64,000 nt of DNA from Costus lasius (taxonomy: Eukaryota; Streptophyta; Magnoliopsida; Zingiberales; Costaceae), in NCBI GenBank assembly GCA_027563935.2, contig CM050453.2:66200018-66264017 (forward strand). The letters run 5' to 3'. This document shows, piece by piece, positions 47,001 through 59,126 of the stretch (the stretch's first letter is position 1; each line of letters begins with the position of its first letter). The position numbers and the translations under genes are program-made. The notes beneath the pieces are model-generated. The model was given only the letters and a program-made list of their open reading frames with translations. It had not been told where the DNA came from and did not search any database.

Positions 47001-47950
47001 TTCCTGAACTGCATGCCGTCAAGGCATGGTTAAGAAAATGTTTCCAGATGAAAGATTTAGGAGAAGCAGCCTATGTATTAGGTGTGAAGATATACAGAGA
47101 TAGATCTAAGAGGCTTCTCGGGCTGTGCCAGAGTACTTACATCGATAAAGTCCTGGAGAGATTCCATTTAGAAAATTCTAAAAGAGGATATCTTCCAGTC
47201 AGACATGGTCTGAATCTTTCAAAGAGTCAGTGTCCACAAACACAGACTGAGAAAGATGAAATGGACAATACGCCTTATGCTTCGGCTATTGGGTCCATTA
47301 TGTATGCGATGTTGTGTACTCGCCCAGACGTCGCTTACGGGTTAAGCATGACCAGTCGATTCCAAAGTAATCCAGGAAAGGCACACTGGATTGCAGTCAA
47401 GAACATTTTGAAATATCTTCGGAGGACCAAAGATATGTTCTTGATTTATGGAGGTCAGGAAGAACTCAGTATTGAAGGATATACTGACGCTTCGTTCCAA
47501 TCTGACCAGGATGATTTCCGATCGCAATCAGGCTATGTTTTTAGCTTGAATGGAGGAGCAGTGGTGTGGAAAAGTTTCAAACAATCAATTGTTGCTGATT
47601 CCACAACAGAAGCCGAGTATGTTGCAGCCTCAGAAGCATCCAAGGAGGCAGTGTGGATTCGTAAGTTCGTTCAGGAACTTGGTGTTGTTCCTTCGAGTGC
47701 AGATCCTTTGGTTATCTTCTGTGATAACACTGGAGCAATAGCACAAGCAAAGGAACCACGGTCGCACCAGAAGTCCAAGCACATACAGAGAAGGTTTCAC
47801 TTGATCCGGGAGATCATTGATCGAGGAGAGATCAAGATCTGCAAGGTTCATACAGATGACAATCTAGCTGACCCGCTTACAAAGCCTCTGGCACAGCAGA
47901 AGCATGAGAAGCACTGTAATAATATGGGTTTGAGATTTCTCAACCATTAG
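44039..47950 (+). CDS. copia Gag-Pol polyprotein of C3 (about 1303 codons)
   Basis: Unbroken frame from just after the acceptor-like TTGTAG to TAG at 47948-47950, collinear with C1. It contains the Gag core, CCHC knuckle, DTACG protease site, integrase HHCC and DD35E, YVDD RT and RNase H with CDNTGAIAQ. The codon aligned with the C1 ATG is ACA, and the first in-frame ATG is 44276 (codon 80), well inside Gag. A start at GTG 44072 would be unusual for a plant mRNA. I therefore annotate from 44039 and propose that the start codon is the LTR ATG at 42147 or 42153, joined by splicing of 42156-44038, which is in frame. Family role: Gag builds the particle; PR, IN, RT and RNase H make and insert the cDNA. 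With both LTRs, PBS and PPT intact, this is the best candidate for an autonomous copy. Confidence 0.93.
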   Translation: MTAATNTTAFNVRSLLEREKFAGPNFSDWYGHLKIVLKTERKLYVLETAIPPQPAANAARAVRDAYEKHVNDSIDVACLMLASMTPELQCQHEDLSAIEIIANLKMLYAAQARTERYNLTKLFFQSKLTERSPVGAHVLKMIGYKEALEKLGHTINQELVVDIILQSLPASFDPFIINFNMNKIDCTPAELLNMLYTTKQTLEKGKPSSSVLMIPSRNKKKGKKGKAPVKSYNMALKQKIKRSKEYRCFHCGQLGHWKKDCKALQGDKKGSKPFASGSGIFVTEVMVSSSSISWVLDTACGVHICSNVQELKRRRQVGQHEVDLRVGNGAHVAAVAVGQYHISLPSGLVLELDNCYFVPSITKNIISIPALVRKGFSFECKTSKCYISFDNIVYATGSINNGLFMLDMECSVQKIDNKKAKYADDSTLLWHSRLGHINKKRIKRLHKHGLLGSFSYEELDTCKACLMGKMAKSPFSNKGQRALGLLDLIHSDVCGPFSKHARGGYSYFITFTDDFSRYGYVYLMRHKSESFDKFKEFKNEVQNQLGRNIKALRSDRGGEYLSREFTDYLKECGIISQLTPPGTPQWNGVSERRNRTLLDMVRSMMSQATLPYSFWGFALETAAKVLNRVPSKAVSKTPYELWYGKQPSLTFIKIWGCEAYVKKFASGKLESRSDKCIFAGYPKETKGYYFYDPKENKVFVARTAIFLEKEFLLQEVRGREIKLDENPEEGQSSQAQLDEPEPIEQVTEQPEAQISREPRRSGRIRRQPERYDGVYIIDDEPLTYADAVSGPESARWLEAMRAEMDSMSDNQVWDLVDPPPGVIPIGCKWIFKKKIDMDGNVVTYKRRLVAKGFKQIYGIDYDETFSPVAMFKSIRIILAIAAYYDYEIWQMDVKTAFLNGKLEEDVYMTQPEGFINPSDRHKICKLKKSIYGLKQASRSWNIRFDESICKFGFIKNEDDPCVYKRFSGSVITFLVLYVDDILIIGNDIPELHAVKAWLRKCFQMKDLGEAAYVLGVKIYRDRSKRLLGLCQSTYIDKVLERFHLENSKRGYLPVRHGLNLSKSQCPQTQTEKDEMDNTPYASAIGSIMYAMLCTRPDVAYGLSMTSRFQSNPGKAHWIAVKNILKYLRRTKDMFLIYGGQEELSIEGYTDASFQSDQDDFRSQSGYVFSLNGGAVVWKSFKQSIVADSTTEAEYVAASEASKEAVWIRKFVQELGVVPSSADPLVIFCDNTGAIAQAKEPRSHQKSKHIQRRFHLIREIIDRGEIKICKVHTDDNLADPLTKPLAQQKHEKHCNNMGLRFLNH

Positions 47951-47959
47951 ATTAAGTGC

Positions 47960-47970
47960 AAGTGGGAGAT
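47960..47970 (+). other. polypurine tract of C3
   Basis: AAGTGGGAGAT directly before the 3' LTR. Confidence 0.85.
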
Positions 47971-49641
47971 TGTTGGGGTATGCCCTTAAGGCTAATGTTT
48001 GAGGCCTTGGGATTATATCAGTATCATGTATAAACTTAATGTTTATAAAGGCAATGCTTGTTATTCAGGTTGTTGCATTATCTGCTGCCATATGTATACT
48101 TCTTAATAATGTCTCAATGCTGTTCAGCTTGGCTGACATGCAGTATTGTCCTTAGTCGAGATATCTTGGTGAACATGAGACAGCCTTGATATGATTGAGA
48201 CTAATATGTGTTCTAATCTTATAGGATGTTTCGAGCATGGAATAAGATGTAGACTCATGGGTACATTGGATGTACTCGACAGACCCTACTTAGGATGTTC
48301 AATTGCTTGTCACAATGTGAATAATCCTTATATGCAAACAAGTGGCATATTTCCTCTGACTTGAGATCACTTGTGTTTCTAAATGATGATTGGCATTGTT
48401 TTGAGGTAGTTCATTATCATTTGAAACATAATGGTTATAGATTATCTTGGATAATGAGCATGAGTCATGTTAGGGCGCTAGTGATAGATATAGGATTGCC
48501 TTCTCCTTGTTTGGAGTGTGATGTTCTAAAGGGGCCCCCTGGATGAGATGGTTGAGAAAGTGTATGGCCATACCCAGATGACTATGTTCATCTGATCTAA
48601 GCACTCTCATCATATTGGAGTTACAGGCTTGACACGCTTGTCCAATAAGAACATCCAGTGGCAAAGGAAACATGTACGCCTAGTGAATTGGATTCACACT
48701 TGTGCTATGGTTTGGGTGTAGTCTTGGAAGACTCTTTCCTTTATATCGGGAGACAGTGATGTGTTGTTAGATACCCCTCTCTGTTCGTGATAACGTAAGT
48801 TATCGTTACCGACATTTAAAGGAAACCCTTAGGGTCGCACAATTTGATGATATGGCTTACTTATGTCAGATCGTGTGGACTGAATTGTTTTGGTTCAGTT
48901 TAAAGGGATTTAAACTCTGATTGTAAGTGAGATCTGGTCTGATCATGTTTGATTGATTAGGGCTTGAGATTGGTAAGCTTCGATCGAGAGAATTGATGCT
49001 TGATCGATGAGATCAAGAGCATCAAGAGATGAATGGTTAGATCTTGAGCCTTTTTGGTTTTATATGATCTAGATCAAGTCTTGGTTTGATTTGGTCTTTG
49101 TACCAAATTCAATTGAACCGGTTCACTTAGAGTGAGCGCATGGTTCAAAGGGAGAATGAGTTGCGATCGTTCATATTGGGGTGAACGCATGAACGTATGA
49201 GGACTTACTATATTTGGAAATTGGTTTTCCAATTCGAGAGTAACGCCTCCACGTTCGAGAATAACGCCTCACTTTCGCCCATCTTCTCCTCTTGACGCTC
49301 CTCTTTCGGTGTGGTGATTTTTCACGCAAACGAGAGGAAGTTCGACGAGCACCAAGACATCTCTCAATCTCCTTCACGCGATTAGCACACTTGGAGAGCT
49401 TTGCTAGCACAAGGATCGACAAGGAGTAGGCGATCAATCATCTTGTGTGCGCACGCTTTGGAGGAGAGCCACTTGGTTCTCTGCTTCCAAATCGCCATCC
49501 ACTCATGGCTATGGTATGATTTTGTTTTGATCTATACAATCTTCAAGTTGATCATATATTCATGCATGCGATCCTAGGAAACCCTAGATTCCGCCCATGC
49601 AAATGTTTATATGCGCATGCCTTAGGGTTTCACCCCTTTCA
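47971..49641 (+). repeat. 3' LTR of C3 (1671 bp)
   Basis: Begins with intact TGTTGGGG. About 13 substitutions against the 5' LTR, no indel. Confidence 0.96.
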
Positions 49642-49646
49642 CAAGC

Positions 49647-50942
49647 AAGTGGCATATTTCCTCTGACTTGAGATCGCTTGTGTTTCTAAATGATGATTGG
49701 CATTGTCTTGAGGTAATTCAATATCATTTGAAATATAATGGTTATAGATTATCTTGGATAATGAGCATGAGTCATGTTAGGACACTAGTGATAGATATAG
49801 GATTGCCTCTCCTTGTTGGAGTGTGATGTTCTAAAGGGGCCCCCTGGATGAGATGATTGAGAAAGTGTATGGCCATACCCAGATGACTATGTTCATCTGA
49901 TCTAATCATTTTCATCATATTGGAATTACAGGCTTGACACGCTTGTCCAATGAGAACATCCAGTGGCAAAGGAAACATGTATGTCAAGTGAATTGGATTC
50001 ACACTTGTGCTATGGTTTGGGTGTAGTCTTGGAAGACTCTTTCCTTCATATCGGGAGACAGTGATGTGTTGCTAGATACCCCTCTCTGATCGTGATAACG
50101 TAAGTTATCGTTACCGACATTGAAGGAAACCCTTAGGGCCGCACAATTTGATGATATGGCTTACTTATGTCAGATCGTGTGGACTGAATGGTTTTGGTTC
50201 AGTTTAAAGGAGTTTAAACTCTGATTGGAAGTGAGATCTGGTCTGATCATGTTTGATTGATTAGGGCTTGAGATCGGTAAGCTTCGATCGGGAGAATTGA
50301 TGCTTGATCGATGAGATCAAGAGCATCAAGAGATGTGTGGTTAGATCTTGAGCCATCTGGTTCATATGAGATCTATACCATGGCTTGGTTTGATTTAGTC
50401 TTTGAACCAAATGCAATAGAACCGGTTCACATAAGTGAACGCATGGTTCAAAGTGAGAAGACGTTTTGGTTGGTTCGAAAACATGGGCGCAAGGCTTGAT
50501 GACTTTCTATTTTTGGAAGCCATAAGCGTTCCCACGTTGGATAACGCCTCAACGCCTCCCTCTCTCTCGAATGAATGCTTCTCCTCTCGTGTGTGTGTCG
50601 AGGCTCCACGAAAGAGAAGAGGTAGAGAGTTTTTGCTTAGCCAAGAAGAAGAACATCTCATCTTCTCCTACACGTTGAAGGACACCTTGGAACTTTGCTA
50701 GCACAAAGAAGAAAAGGGAGTAGCCATCGTCACCTTGTGTGCGACAGCTTTGGAGGAGAGCCGCTCGCCCTCTATATTCTTCCAAGTTGCCATCCAAATA
50801 ATGGCCATGGTAACATCCTATCTTCTCATTGCAAGAACTAATAGTTGATCATATGTTCATGCCATGCGATCTTCATGAAACCCTTGTTTTCGCCCATGAA
50901 AAATTTTATATGCGCCTGAATTAGGGTTTCGCCCCCCTTTCA
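49647..50942 (+). repeat. 3' LTR of C2, second part
   Basis: Remaining 1296 bp after the C3 insertion, ending CCCCCCTTTCA. It still has ATGGCCATG|GTAACA at 50801-50815. Confidence 0.95.
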
Positions 50943-50947
50943 TCTTT

Positions 50948-51192
50948 ATCATAACAAGATTTGACTGACGACCTTTTATTCATATCTAGTCATTGAAATC
51001 AAGGTGGATGAAACCCTAGTCCCCATTCATCTCTCTGATTATCTTTTGTGTTATTTATTGCTTTGCATCATACTTGGTTTACTTAGCTAGCGAGAAAACA
51101 ATTATTTGGTAATTAACAATAAGGTCTCTGTGGATCGATATTTTTATTACTTAGATAATTCCGTGCACTTGCGGAATCCTATTAGTGTCACA
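50948..51192 (+). repeat. Athila-like LTR, segment 3 of 3
   Basis: Last part of the LTR opened by C1 and C2. It ends with CCGTGCACTTGCGG and then TTAGTGTCACA; the exact end at 51192 is inferred from a rough match to the inverted start TGATGACA. Confidence 0.7.
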
Positions 51193-51341
51193 TTTTTTGA
51201 TTCTAACATTAATGATCATGACTCTATCCAGGCTTATCCTGGGTGTGGCCACACACTTTTAGTCATGCACCATGTAGGGGCCCATGGATATCAAGCTTCC
51301 CCACAGGGAAGGGACAAATCCTCTATTGGCAAGACGTAACT
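51193..51341 (-). repeat. fragment related to the element A LTR
   Basis: 51230-51325 resembles 5310-5400 of the element A LTR (CCTGGGT-TGGCCA-ACAC, AGTCAT and CATGGATATCA blocks) in the same orientation. About 100 bp, truncated at both sides. 51193-51229 shows nothing I recognise. Confidence 0.5.
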
Positions 51342-54300
51342 TGTAACATCCCACATTCTTAACCCCAAACAAATGGCACATTTGTTAAAAGAAACAGGAT
51401 GTTTCGTATAAGATCGATCATATGCTAGGTAAAACCGAGTTCAAGAAAAAAACACGATCTGAAAATTTCCAAAAACCCATACATAAATATCCACAAAACC
51501 CAATTATCATAAATCACATAAGGGTACCTGCCACCACGCAATCCTTGCACTAGACATATGCAAGGCAACAGTTATATCAAATCCGATTCAAATTCATAAA
51601 ATCCATAAAGGTACCTGCCACCAGGCAATACTTGCACTAGACATATGCAAGTTACAGGGTATATCAAAACCGATTTCACAGAATATACAACAAGCCGAAA
51701 TTCAAAACAAAATCACAAAATCGATTTTATAAACTCATACCAAACACCGAAACCAGGCTGAAGCCCGCGGTGACACAAAAATCAAACTCATTTAATTGCC
51801 ACAATCAGGCAACACAAATTCACATAGTTCACATGGTTCACATCACATGGTTCACATAGTTCATAAAATTCCTATTCGGCCACAGCCGGCCTCAAATTAA
51901 TTAAGCATAAACATAGGGCCACAACCGGCATTATAAGCATAAATCACAACATCAATATCATGCTAACTGCGCCCCTGCTCTATACCTGAAAATAATGAGG
52001 GGTGAGCTACACAGCCCAGTGAGTGGATAGTCTAAATCGACCATCCATAACATACACTCAAAAATATAGGCAGATTATTTTAAAAATCTTTAGCAAGAAC
52101 ATTATGTCAACATATAACAAAATCAAGAAATAGAAATCATATAGACAGTCAGATGTACACACTAGCATATAACAAACTCAGGGTACTAGAGTTATACTCT
52201 AAACCAACTAAACACATATATTCTAAACCAACTAAACACATATAACTTAGGTTCACAAACTCAGGTTCTAGAGTTATACTCTAAACCACTAAACACACCA
52301 ACACATAATCAACCTAGTTGTCCAGCATATTCAGTAGTGACCAATATGGTCTAACCCGGCTTGGCCAAAGCACTGGGAGCCGCATGCAACACATAAACAT
52401 GGATAGTGAGTAGAATCAAGAGGTGGCCCCCGCCAGGTCACGACGTGGCACTTTGGTCCCTCACCCCATAACACATCAGAGTGACGACATCAAGAGGTGG
52501 CCCCTGTCTGATCAAGACATGGCACTTTGCGTCTTATATCACCCCATCACATAAAGAGTAATGACATCAAGAGGTGGCCCCTGTCTGATCAAGACATGGC
52601 ACTTTGGGTCTTATATTACCCCATCACAAAAAGAGTAGTGACATCAAGAGGTGGCCCCTGTCTGACCAAGACATGGCACTTTGGGTCAAAACCCGTTCTC
52701 CCAAAAGGTTCCTACTGGACAACAGACACATCTTAATTCATATTTCACATAGGTGAACATATTTCACAAAGGTGGACTCCTAAGTGTCAACTAGACTCTA
52801 GGATAGTCATCACAAAAATCATATCGGGCAGGCTGAACATCAACCCCCATCACAATAATCATAATAGGCAGGCTGAACATCAACCTCCTCACATATCACA
52901 ATACAGGGCTGAAATTCAAACCCTTAACATAACACATAAGGACTATCCCCTTGAGTTCATAGTTACACCTAGCCTTAGTCCTAACCATCACATAATCACA
53001 TAATTTTCCAAATTCACATAACCCATAATTTTCCAAATTCACAAAACCCATCACATAACACTTATTGTTCAAAATCACATAGTCACACATATTGTTCAAA
53101 ATCATATAACATAACACATAATATTTTCACCGAATATTGTGTAGTCCTTAAATTTCAGGCTGGTCAGTTCAGTGTAATTTTGCTAAATTATCACCCAATG
53201 TTTTCAAACATAATTACATGATCTTAATTAAATAAACATGAGTTTTACAACATAACATTATTGGCAATTTATCAAGCATCCATAAAATTCGACATATAAC
53301 ATTTATCATGCGCCCCAAAATCAATATAAAATTAAAGCATAATTGCTTTACAAATCACACATGTAACCCACGGTTTCAAACATAATATCAATTTAAAAAT
53401 ACACCTTAGTTAACAAGAATTTCATACTTAAGATCAATGATTTAATACTTCCTAAACTCCACACAATAATTACCCTAAATTCGGTTTTCATGGAGATATG
53501 CCTTAAATTCGGTTTTCATGGAAAATACCCTAAACTAACTTTTCATGGAGAAATATCAAGATTTAATTCACATGGAAACATGTTAACCACAATATCAAAT
53601 TTCGGTTTAACTACAATTAACAAGGTTTCGGCTACAAAAATCATTGGTTTAATATTGCCAAAATTCTCTATAAAATATCTAATTAACAAGAAATTCATGC
53701 TCAATGTTCGATGATTTAATGCTACCAAAATACCTTAAATTTCATACAAATTTTCGGTTAAACAATCATCAAATTAATTCGGTTTTTACAATAGTTTTCG
53801 AGATTGTTTCGTTTCTCATAGTCAACACCAACATTCGGTTTTCATAGCAATTTTCCCAAGAATTCGATTTTAAACATGGTAATTTTCCCAAGAATCCAAT
53901 TGCATCATATAATACAATCACAACCAATCTAATAGATCAAACAAGACCTTCCACTCACCTTGAACCGAGAATACTATGGTGAAAAATCCTCCACAAAATC
54001 GCCTAAAGCCTTTAAGTCGCCTAAGGAATCTCCAAGAATTCACCAAGGAAGTTCCACCTCAAAGAATTTCGTCAAAAGGAAGAAGAAAATCGCCTCCAAG
54101 CTTCCAAGAATCGCCTTCTTCTTTCAAGCCGTCGCCTAGGGTTCTTCCAAGCTAGAATTTCGCCAAAAACTCTTACCCTAAGCGCAATTCCCACTTAAAC
54201 TTTGGATTTTAAAATTTTAAACCCATTAACCCATTAATTCAAATAGGGTTTAATTCATTTAGCTAATAAATTTGAATTTCAAATCCAATTAGCGCCAACC

Positions 54301-54647
54301 CAATATCTCATAATTAACCAATTAATTTAATTAACTTAACCAATAACCATTCACTTAAACGAAATCCATTAAGGATTTTAATTAACATCCAATAAGGATT
54401 TAATTAACCAATAAGCCCAATTAATTAACCAATAAGTTCTAATTAATTACTTACAATAATTTAACAAGCAATAAACCAGTTAATTAACAACAAAATCTCT
54501 AGTTAATTAACTATAATTTATTAACTAAAAATCTCTAATTAATTTATCATAAATTAACTATCAATACTCAGGAATAATAACTCAGTCAATAATTTTATTT
54601 AAATCAAAAATAATGCTTACCAGGACTTAAGATCCTTGGATCTTACA
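51342..54647 (-). repeat. 3' LTR of the chromovirus (3306 bp)
   Basis: Minus strand starts TGTAAGATCC and ends GGGATGTTACA (TGTAA/TTACA ends). The first 19 bases include a near-perfect palindrome (TAAGATCC-TT-GGATCTTA, plus-strand 54629-54646). It contains a 77-bp tandem array at 52414-52690. No coding capacity. Confidence 0.95.
52414..52690. repeat. 77-bp tandem repeat in LTR, about 3.6 copies
   Basis: Units starting ATCAAGAGGTGGCCCC recur at 52414, 52488, 52565 and 52642 (spacing 74, 77, 77), each with GACATGGCACTTTG or a close variant. The same array lies at 60214-60490. Confidence 0.9.
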
Positions 54648-54660
54648 TCCCTCCCTCCTT
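54648..54660 (-). other. polypurine tract of the chromovirus
   Basis: Minus strand AAGGAGGGAGGGA directly upstream of the 3' LTR. Confidence 0.9.
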
Positions 54661-54676
54661 ATAAAGCTTTAGTCCT

Positions 54677-57600
54677 CTAAAGCTCAGCATCCATATCATC
54701 AAAGAGGTAAGCATAGAATTTCCTCATATCAGCTTCAGTCTCCCAAGTCGCCTCCTCAACAGCCTGATTTCCCCAGATAACCTTTACCAAAGGTATAGTC
54801 TTGTTCCTCAGAACTTTATCCTTTCTATCCACAATCCGGAGAGGTCTTTCCTCAAAAGTTAAATCACTCTGAATCTGAAGAGGTTCCAACTCCAACACAT
54901 GAGATGGATCAGGATGATATTTCCTCAAAACAGAAACATGGAATACATTATGCACATGATCCATAGCAGGAGGTAAAGCCAATCGGTAAGCCACTGGACC
55001 AACTCTCTCAATAATATCAAAAGGGCCTACAAACCTAGGGCTCAACTTGCCCTTTTTGCCAAACCTCATAACACCCTTAGTAGGTGACACCTTCAAGAAC
55101 ACATGATCCCCTACCATAAACTCCAAGGAACGACGACGGTCATCAGCATAACTCTTCTGTCTGTCCCGAGCAATTTTCAGTTTATCCCGGATCTCTCTGA
55201 CCTTATCAGTAGTCTCCTGAACTGCATCAGATCTCAAAATCATCCTGTCACCAGTTTCCTCCCAACACAAGGGAGTCCTACACCTTCTCCCATACAAAGC
55301 CTCATAAGGAGCCATTTGAATACTGGAGTGGAAACTATTATTATAAGTGAACTCTATCAAAGATAGATCCCGATTCCACTCAGAACTCCAATCAACCACA
55401 TAGGCTCTCAACAAATCTTCTAGAGTCTGTATAGTACGCTCTGTCTGGCCATCAGACTGAGGATGGTATGCTGTACTAAAACTCAACTTAGTACCCAAAC
55501 CCTCCTGTAAACTCCTCCAAAATCTGGACAGAAATCGAGAATCCCTATCAGACACAATATCAACTGGCACTCCATGTAGTCTGACTATCTCATCAATGTA
55601 CAATCTGGCCAGTCTCTCTAAAGAATAAGTCATTTTAATCGGAAGAAAATGGGCTGATTTGGTGAGTCTATCAACAATCACCCAAATAGCATCATGACCC
55701 AATCTGGTTCTGGGCAAACCACACACAAAATCCATACTGATGCATTCCCACTTCCACTCAGGAATAGGAAGAGACTGCAACAAACCCCCAGGCTTCTGGT
55801 GTTCGGCCTTTATAGTCTGACAGGTCAAACACCTAGAGACAAAATCAAGCACTTCTTTCTTCATACCCGGCCACCAAAAACTTTTCTTGAGGTCCTGATA
55901 CATCTTAGTCACGCCAGGATGTAGAGAATATTTGGAGTTATGGCTGTCCTCCAATATTTCTTTCCTCAAGCTCGGTTCCTCAGGGACACATACCCTTCCA
56001 CGAAACCGAAGAATACCATCATCAGACAGGCTAAAATCCTGAACTGCGCCATCAACCAGACTATCCCTGATCTGAACTAATCTCGGATCCACAGACTGCT
56101 GATCTCTGATCTTCTGCAACAAAGCAGACGGTACTCTGAGAAAAGCCACATAACCAGACTGAACTTTAGGAGAAACACTGATCCTGAGATCGCTGAACTC
56201 CTGCAGTAACCGCCACTCACTAACCCATAAAGCAGCTACTGAAGTAACTGGATGTCTGCTCAGAGCATCCGCCACTACATTGGCCTTTCCAGCCTGATAC
56301 TGAATAGAGAAGTCATAATCTTTGATCAACTCCATCCATCTTCTCTGTCTCATATTCAACTCCTTCTGAGGGAAGATATACTTGAGACTCTGGTGATCAG
56401 TGAACAGATCGAACTCCTGACCCAACAAATAGTGACGCCATATCTTCAAAGCAAAGACTACGGCCGCCAACTCTAAATCATGAGTAGGGTAGTTCAATTC
56501 ATACTCCTTTAGTTGTCTCGAAGCATAGGCTACCACAGAACCCTTCTGCATCAAGACACAACCCAACCCTTTGCCAGAAGCATCTGTATAAACAGTAAAC
56601 CTTTCCCCATCACTAGGAATAATGAGGATCGGTATACTAGTCAATCTCCTTTTCAGCTCTTGAAAGCTCTCTTCACACTTATCATCCCAAATAAACTTGG
56701 CCTCCTTTCTGGTTAATTTAGTTAAAGGACCCGCCAACTTGGAGAATCCCTCAACAAATCACCGGTAGTAACCTGCCAAACCCAGAAAACTCCTGATCTC
56801 AGTAGCACTAGTCGGTCTTCCCCAATTGAGAATGGCTTGCACTTTAACTGGATCCACAGACACCCCCTGACCAGAAATCACATGTCCCAAGAAACTGATT
56901 TTCTCTAGCCAGAACTCACACTTATTAGCCTTGGCATATAATCGGTTCTTCCTCAAGATCTCGAGTACTCTGCGCAAATCACTGACATGATCTGAGGTAG
57001 TCTGAGAGTACACCAATATATCGTCTATAAAGACCACCACACAAGAGTCAAGCAACTCATGGAATACCCTGTTCATCAAATCCATGAAGACAGCAGGTGC
57101 ATTCGTCAGTCCAAAAGGCATAACTAAAAATTCGAAATGCCCATACCTGGTCCTGAAAGCAGTCTTAAATATATCCTCATCCTTGACCCTAAGCTGATAA
57201 TACCCTGATCTCAGATCAATCTTAGAGAACACTGTCGCTCCCTGTAATTGATCAAATAGATCATCAATTCTGGGAAGAGGATACTTATTCTTGACAGTCA
57301 CTTGGTTAAGCTGCCTGTAGTCTATACACATCCTCAGGGTTCCATCTTTCTTCTTCACAAATAACACTGGCGCTCCCCAAGGTGAAGCACTAGGCCGAAT
57401 ATACCCTTTCTCTAACAATTCCTCCAGTTGTTTCTTAAGCTCGGCCAACTCTGAAGTAGCCATACGATAAGGAGCTCTGGAGATGGGTGCCGTACCTGGC
57501 GCCAACTCAATGCCAAATTCCACTTCTCTAATCGGTGGCAAGCCTGAAAATTCTTCAGAGAACACATCAGGAAATTCTTTCACCACCGCCATCTGAGTCA

Positions 57601-59059
57601 AATCAGAAGTAGGATCATCCTGCACCTTAACATGCGCAAGATAACCCTTGCATCCACTAGCCAGTAATTTCCTGGCCTGCAGGAAAGATATTACATGCGG
57701 TCCTTGATCTGACACTAGACCTCTCACAAACAGTCGATTCCCATCTAACAAATTCAAAGTGATTACTTTCTCAAAGCAATCCACAGAGGCATGATGGGAA
57801 GACAACCAATCCATTCCTAAGATGATATCATAATCTTGCATGTCTAAGAGGATTAGATCTACCAGAAACTCATAACCCTCTACATGTACTACACAGTCAG
57901 CACAAACAGTATCTGTAGATAACGATTTTCCTAAGGGAGTACTCACAGACACAGCATAATTCATTACCTTAGGTAACACAGGTAAACATGCAGCAAACTT
58001 AACAGATACAAAAGATAAATTTGCACCAGGGTCAAATAATATGCGGGCTAACTGATCAAATACGAATAAAGTACCTTCCACGACGGATCGGGAAGCTCGT
58101 GTATCCTTCTCAGCCACAGCATACACTCTAGTCTGGACTGTAGGCTTATCTGCGCCTCTAGGTTGTACCTCAGGTTCTTTGCAGTCCTTAGCCATGTGTC
58201 CTGGTTTCTTACACCTGAAGCATATACCATTCTTTCTATGACAGTCTTTCACTAAATGTCCCCTGAGCCCACAATGACTACAAGTGATACCGTTTCTTGC
58301 ATCCCTGGCATCCCTGAACTGTTGCGGTGCATCACTGGACTGCTGCGGTGCCTTGTAGGAGTAAGGCTTATACCTGCTCTTCTTATAATCTTTATGCCTA
58401 GGGTACTTCTTGCCCTTGCCGCCACTGCCATGCTGAGGAACCGCCGCCTCAGCTGCAGGAACTACTGTCACGGCAACATGAGAACTCCTCTCAGATATAT
58501 ACCTCTCAATAGTGCGCGCTCGCCCAACAGTTTCAACATAGGTCTCTAAGTGTTGTGCACCAACCTGCTCTCTAATGTCCCATCTGAGACCTCTGAGAAA
58601 CTTAGCAGCTCTCCTCTTTTCAGTGTTTATCAGATGAGGAGCATACTTTCCCAATTTCGTGAACTGTAATTCATACTGGTCCACTGTCATATCACCCTGC
58701 TCCAGGTGAATAAATTCCACCTCTCGGTCCTCAACCAAGCTATCTGGGAAGTACTTCTTGTTGAATCGAGACAAGAAGTAAGGCCAATCTACAGTCTCAT
58801 GTCTTTCTTCGGCAAGTCTCACTACGCCCTTCCACCACTCATCTGCGTCAGCACACATCATATAGGTGGCCAGACATAACTTATCCTCATCTGAGCAGCG
58901 CATGACTTGGAAAATCTTTTCCAAGCACAACTGCCAGTTCTCTGCATTACTGGATTCTGAGCCCCCATAAAATGAGCTAGGACCCAGTTTCTGGAATTCA
59001 CTCACAAGCGAGGCATAGCGCTTGTGACACACACATACCACAGTCAGGAAAACAAACAT
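54677..59059 (-). pseudogene. chromovirus Gag-Pol, one nonsense codon
   Basis: A single frame of 1461 codons broken only by TGA at 56761-56759 (codon 767), straight after the RT motif LGLAGYYR; the residue there is normally Arg, so CGA to TGA is likely. Before it: Gag (about 20-190), two CCHC knuckles [14 protein letters not shown] (260-273) and [14 protein letters not shown] (280-293), protease DPGA (343-346), and RT (about 540-766) with FIDD near 678. After it: RNase H ([19 protein letters not shown]), the integrase HHCC zinc region (WWPGMKKEV), the DDE core ([26 protein letters not shown]) and a C-terminal chromodomain ([20 protein letters not shown]). The Gag N-terminus is short and the ATG lies only about 70 nt after the PBS, so an N-terminal deletion is possible. 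Known role of the chromodomain: directing integration to heterochromatin. Confidence 0.92.
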
Positions 59060-59126
59060 AAACCTATCCGGTGTCTAGCAATACACAAACATGTTTTCCC
59101 CCAAACTAAGTTTTAGCTAGCCAACT

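Larger units (their letters stand above)
40613..49641 (+). mobile_element. Ty1/copia element C3, complete, nested in C2
   Basis: Complete element with perfect target duplication CAAGC (40608-40612, 49642-49646) inside the C2 3' LTR; the undisturbed site is visible in the C2 5' LTR near 33182. Both LTRs are 1671 bp with about 13 substitutions by eye. Gag-pol is uninterrupted. It must be younger than C2, yet LTR divergence is about equal, so both inserted within a short time. Confidence 0.97.
32814..50942 (+). mobile_element. Ty1/copia element C2, containing nested C3
   Basis: Same family and orientation as C1. Perfect 5-bp target duplication TCTTT (32809-32813, 50943-50947). Its 3' LTR is split by C3; the two parts (374 and 1296 bp) add to 1670 bp, exactly the 5' LTR length. 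I count about 12 substitutions between its LTRs. Two nonsense codons inactivate gag-pol, but the LTRs, PBS, leader and PPT are intact, so it could in principle be mobilised by a sister copy. Confidence 0.97.

Noticed and set aside
55103..55924. Plus-strand open frames across the chromovirus integrase
   Set aside because: They oppose a conserved minus-strand pol frame and have no recognisable domain.
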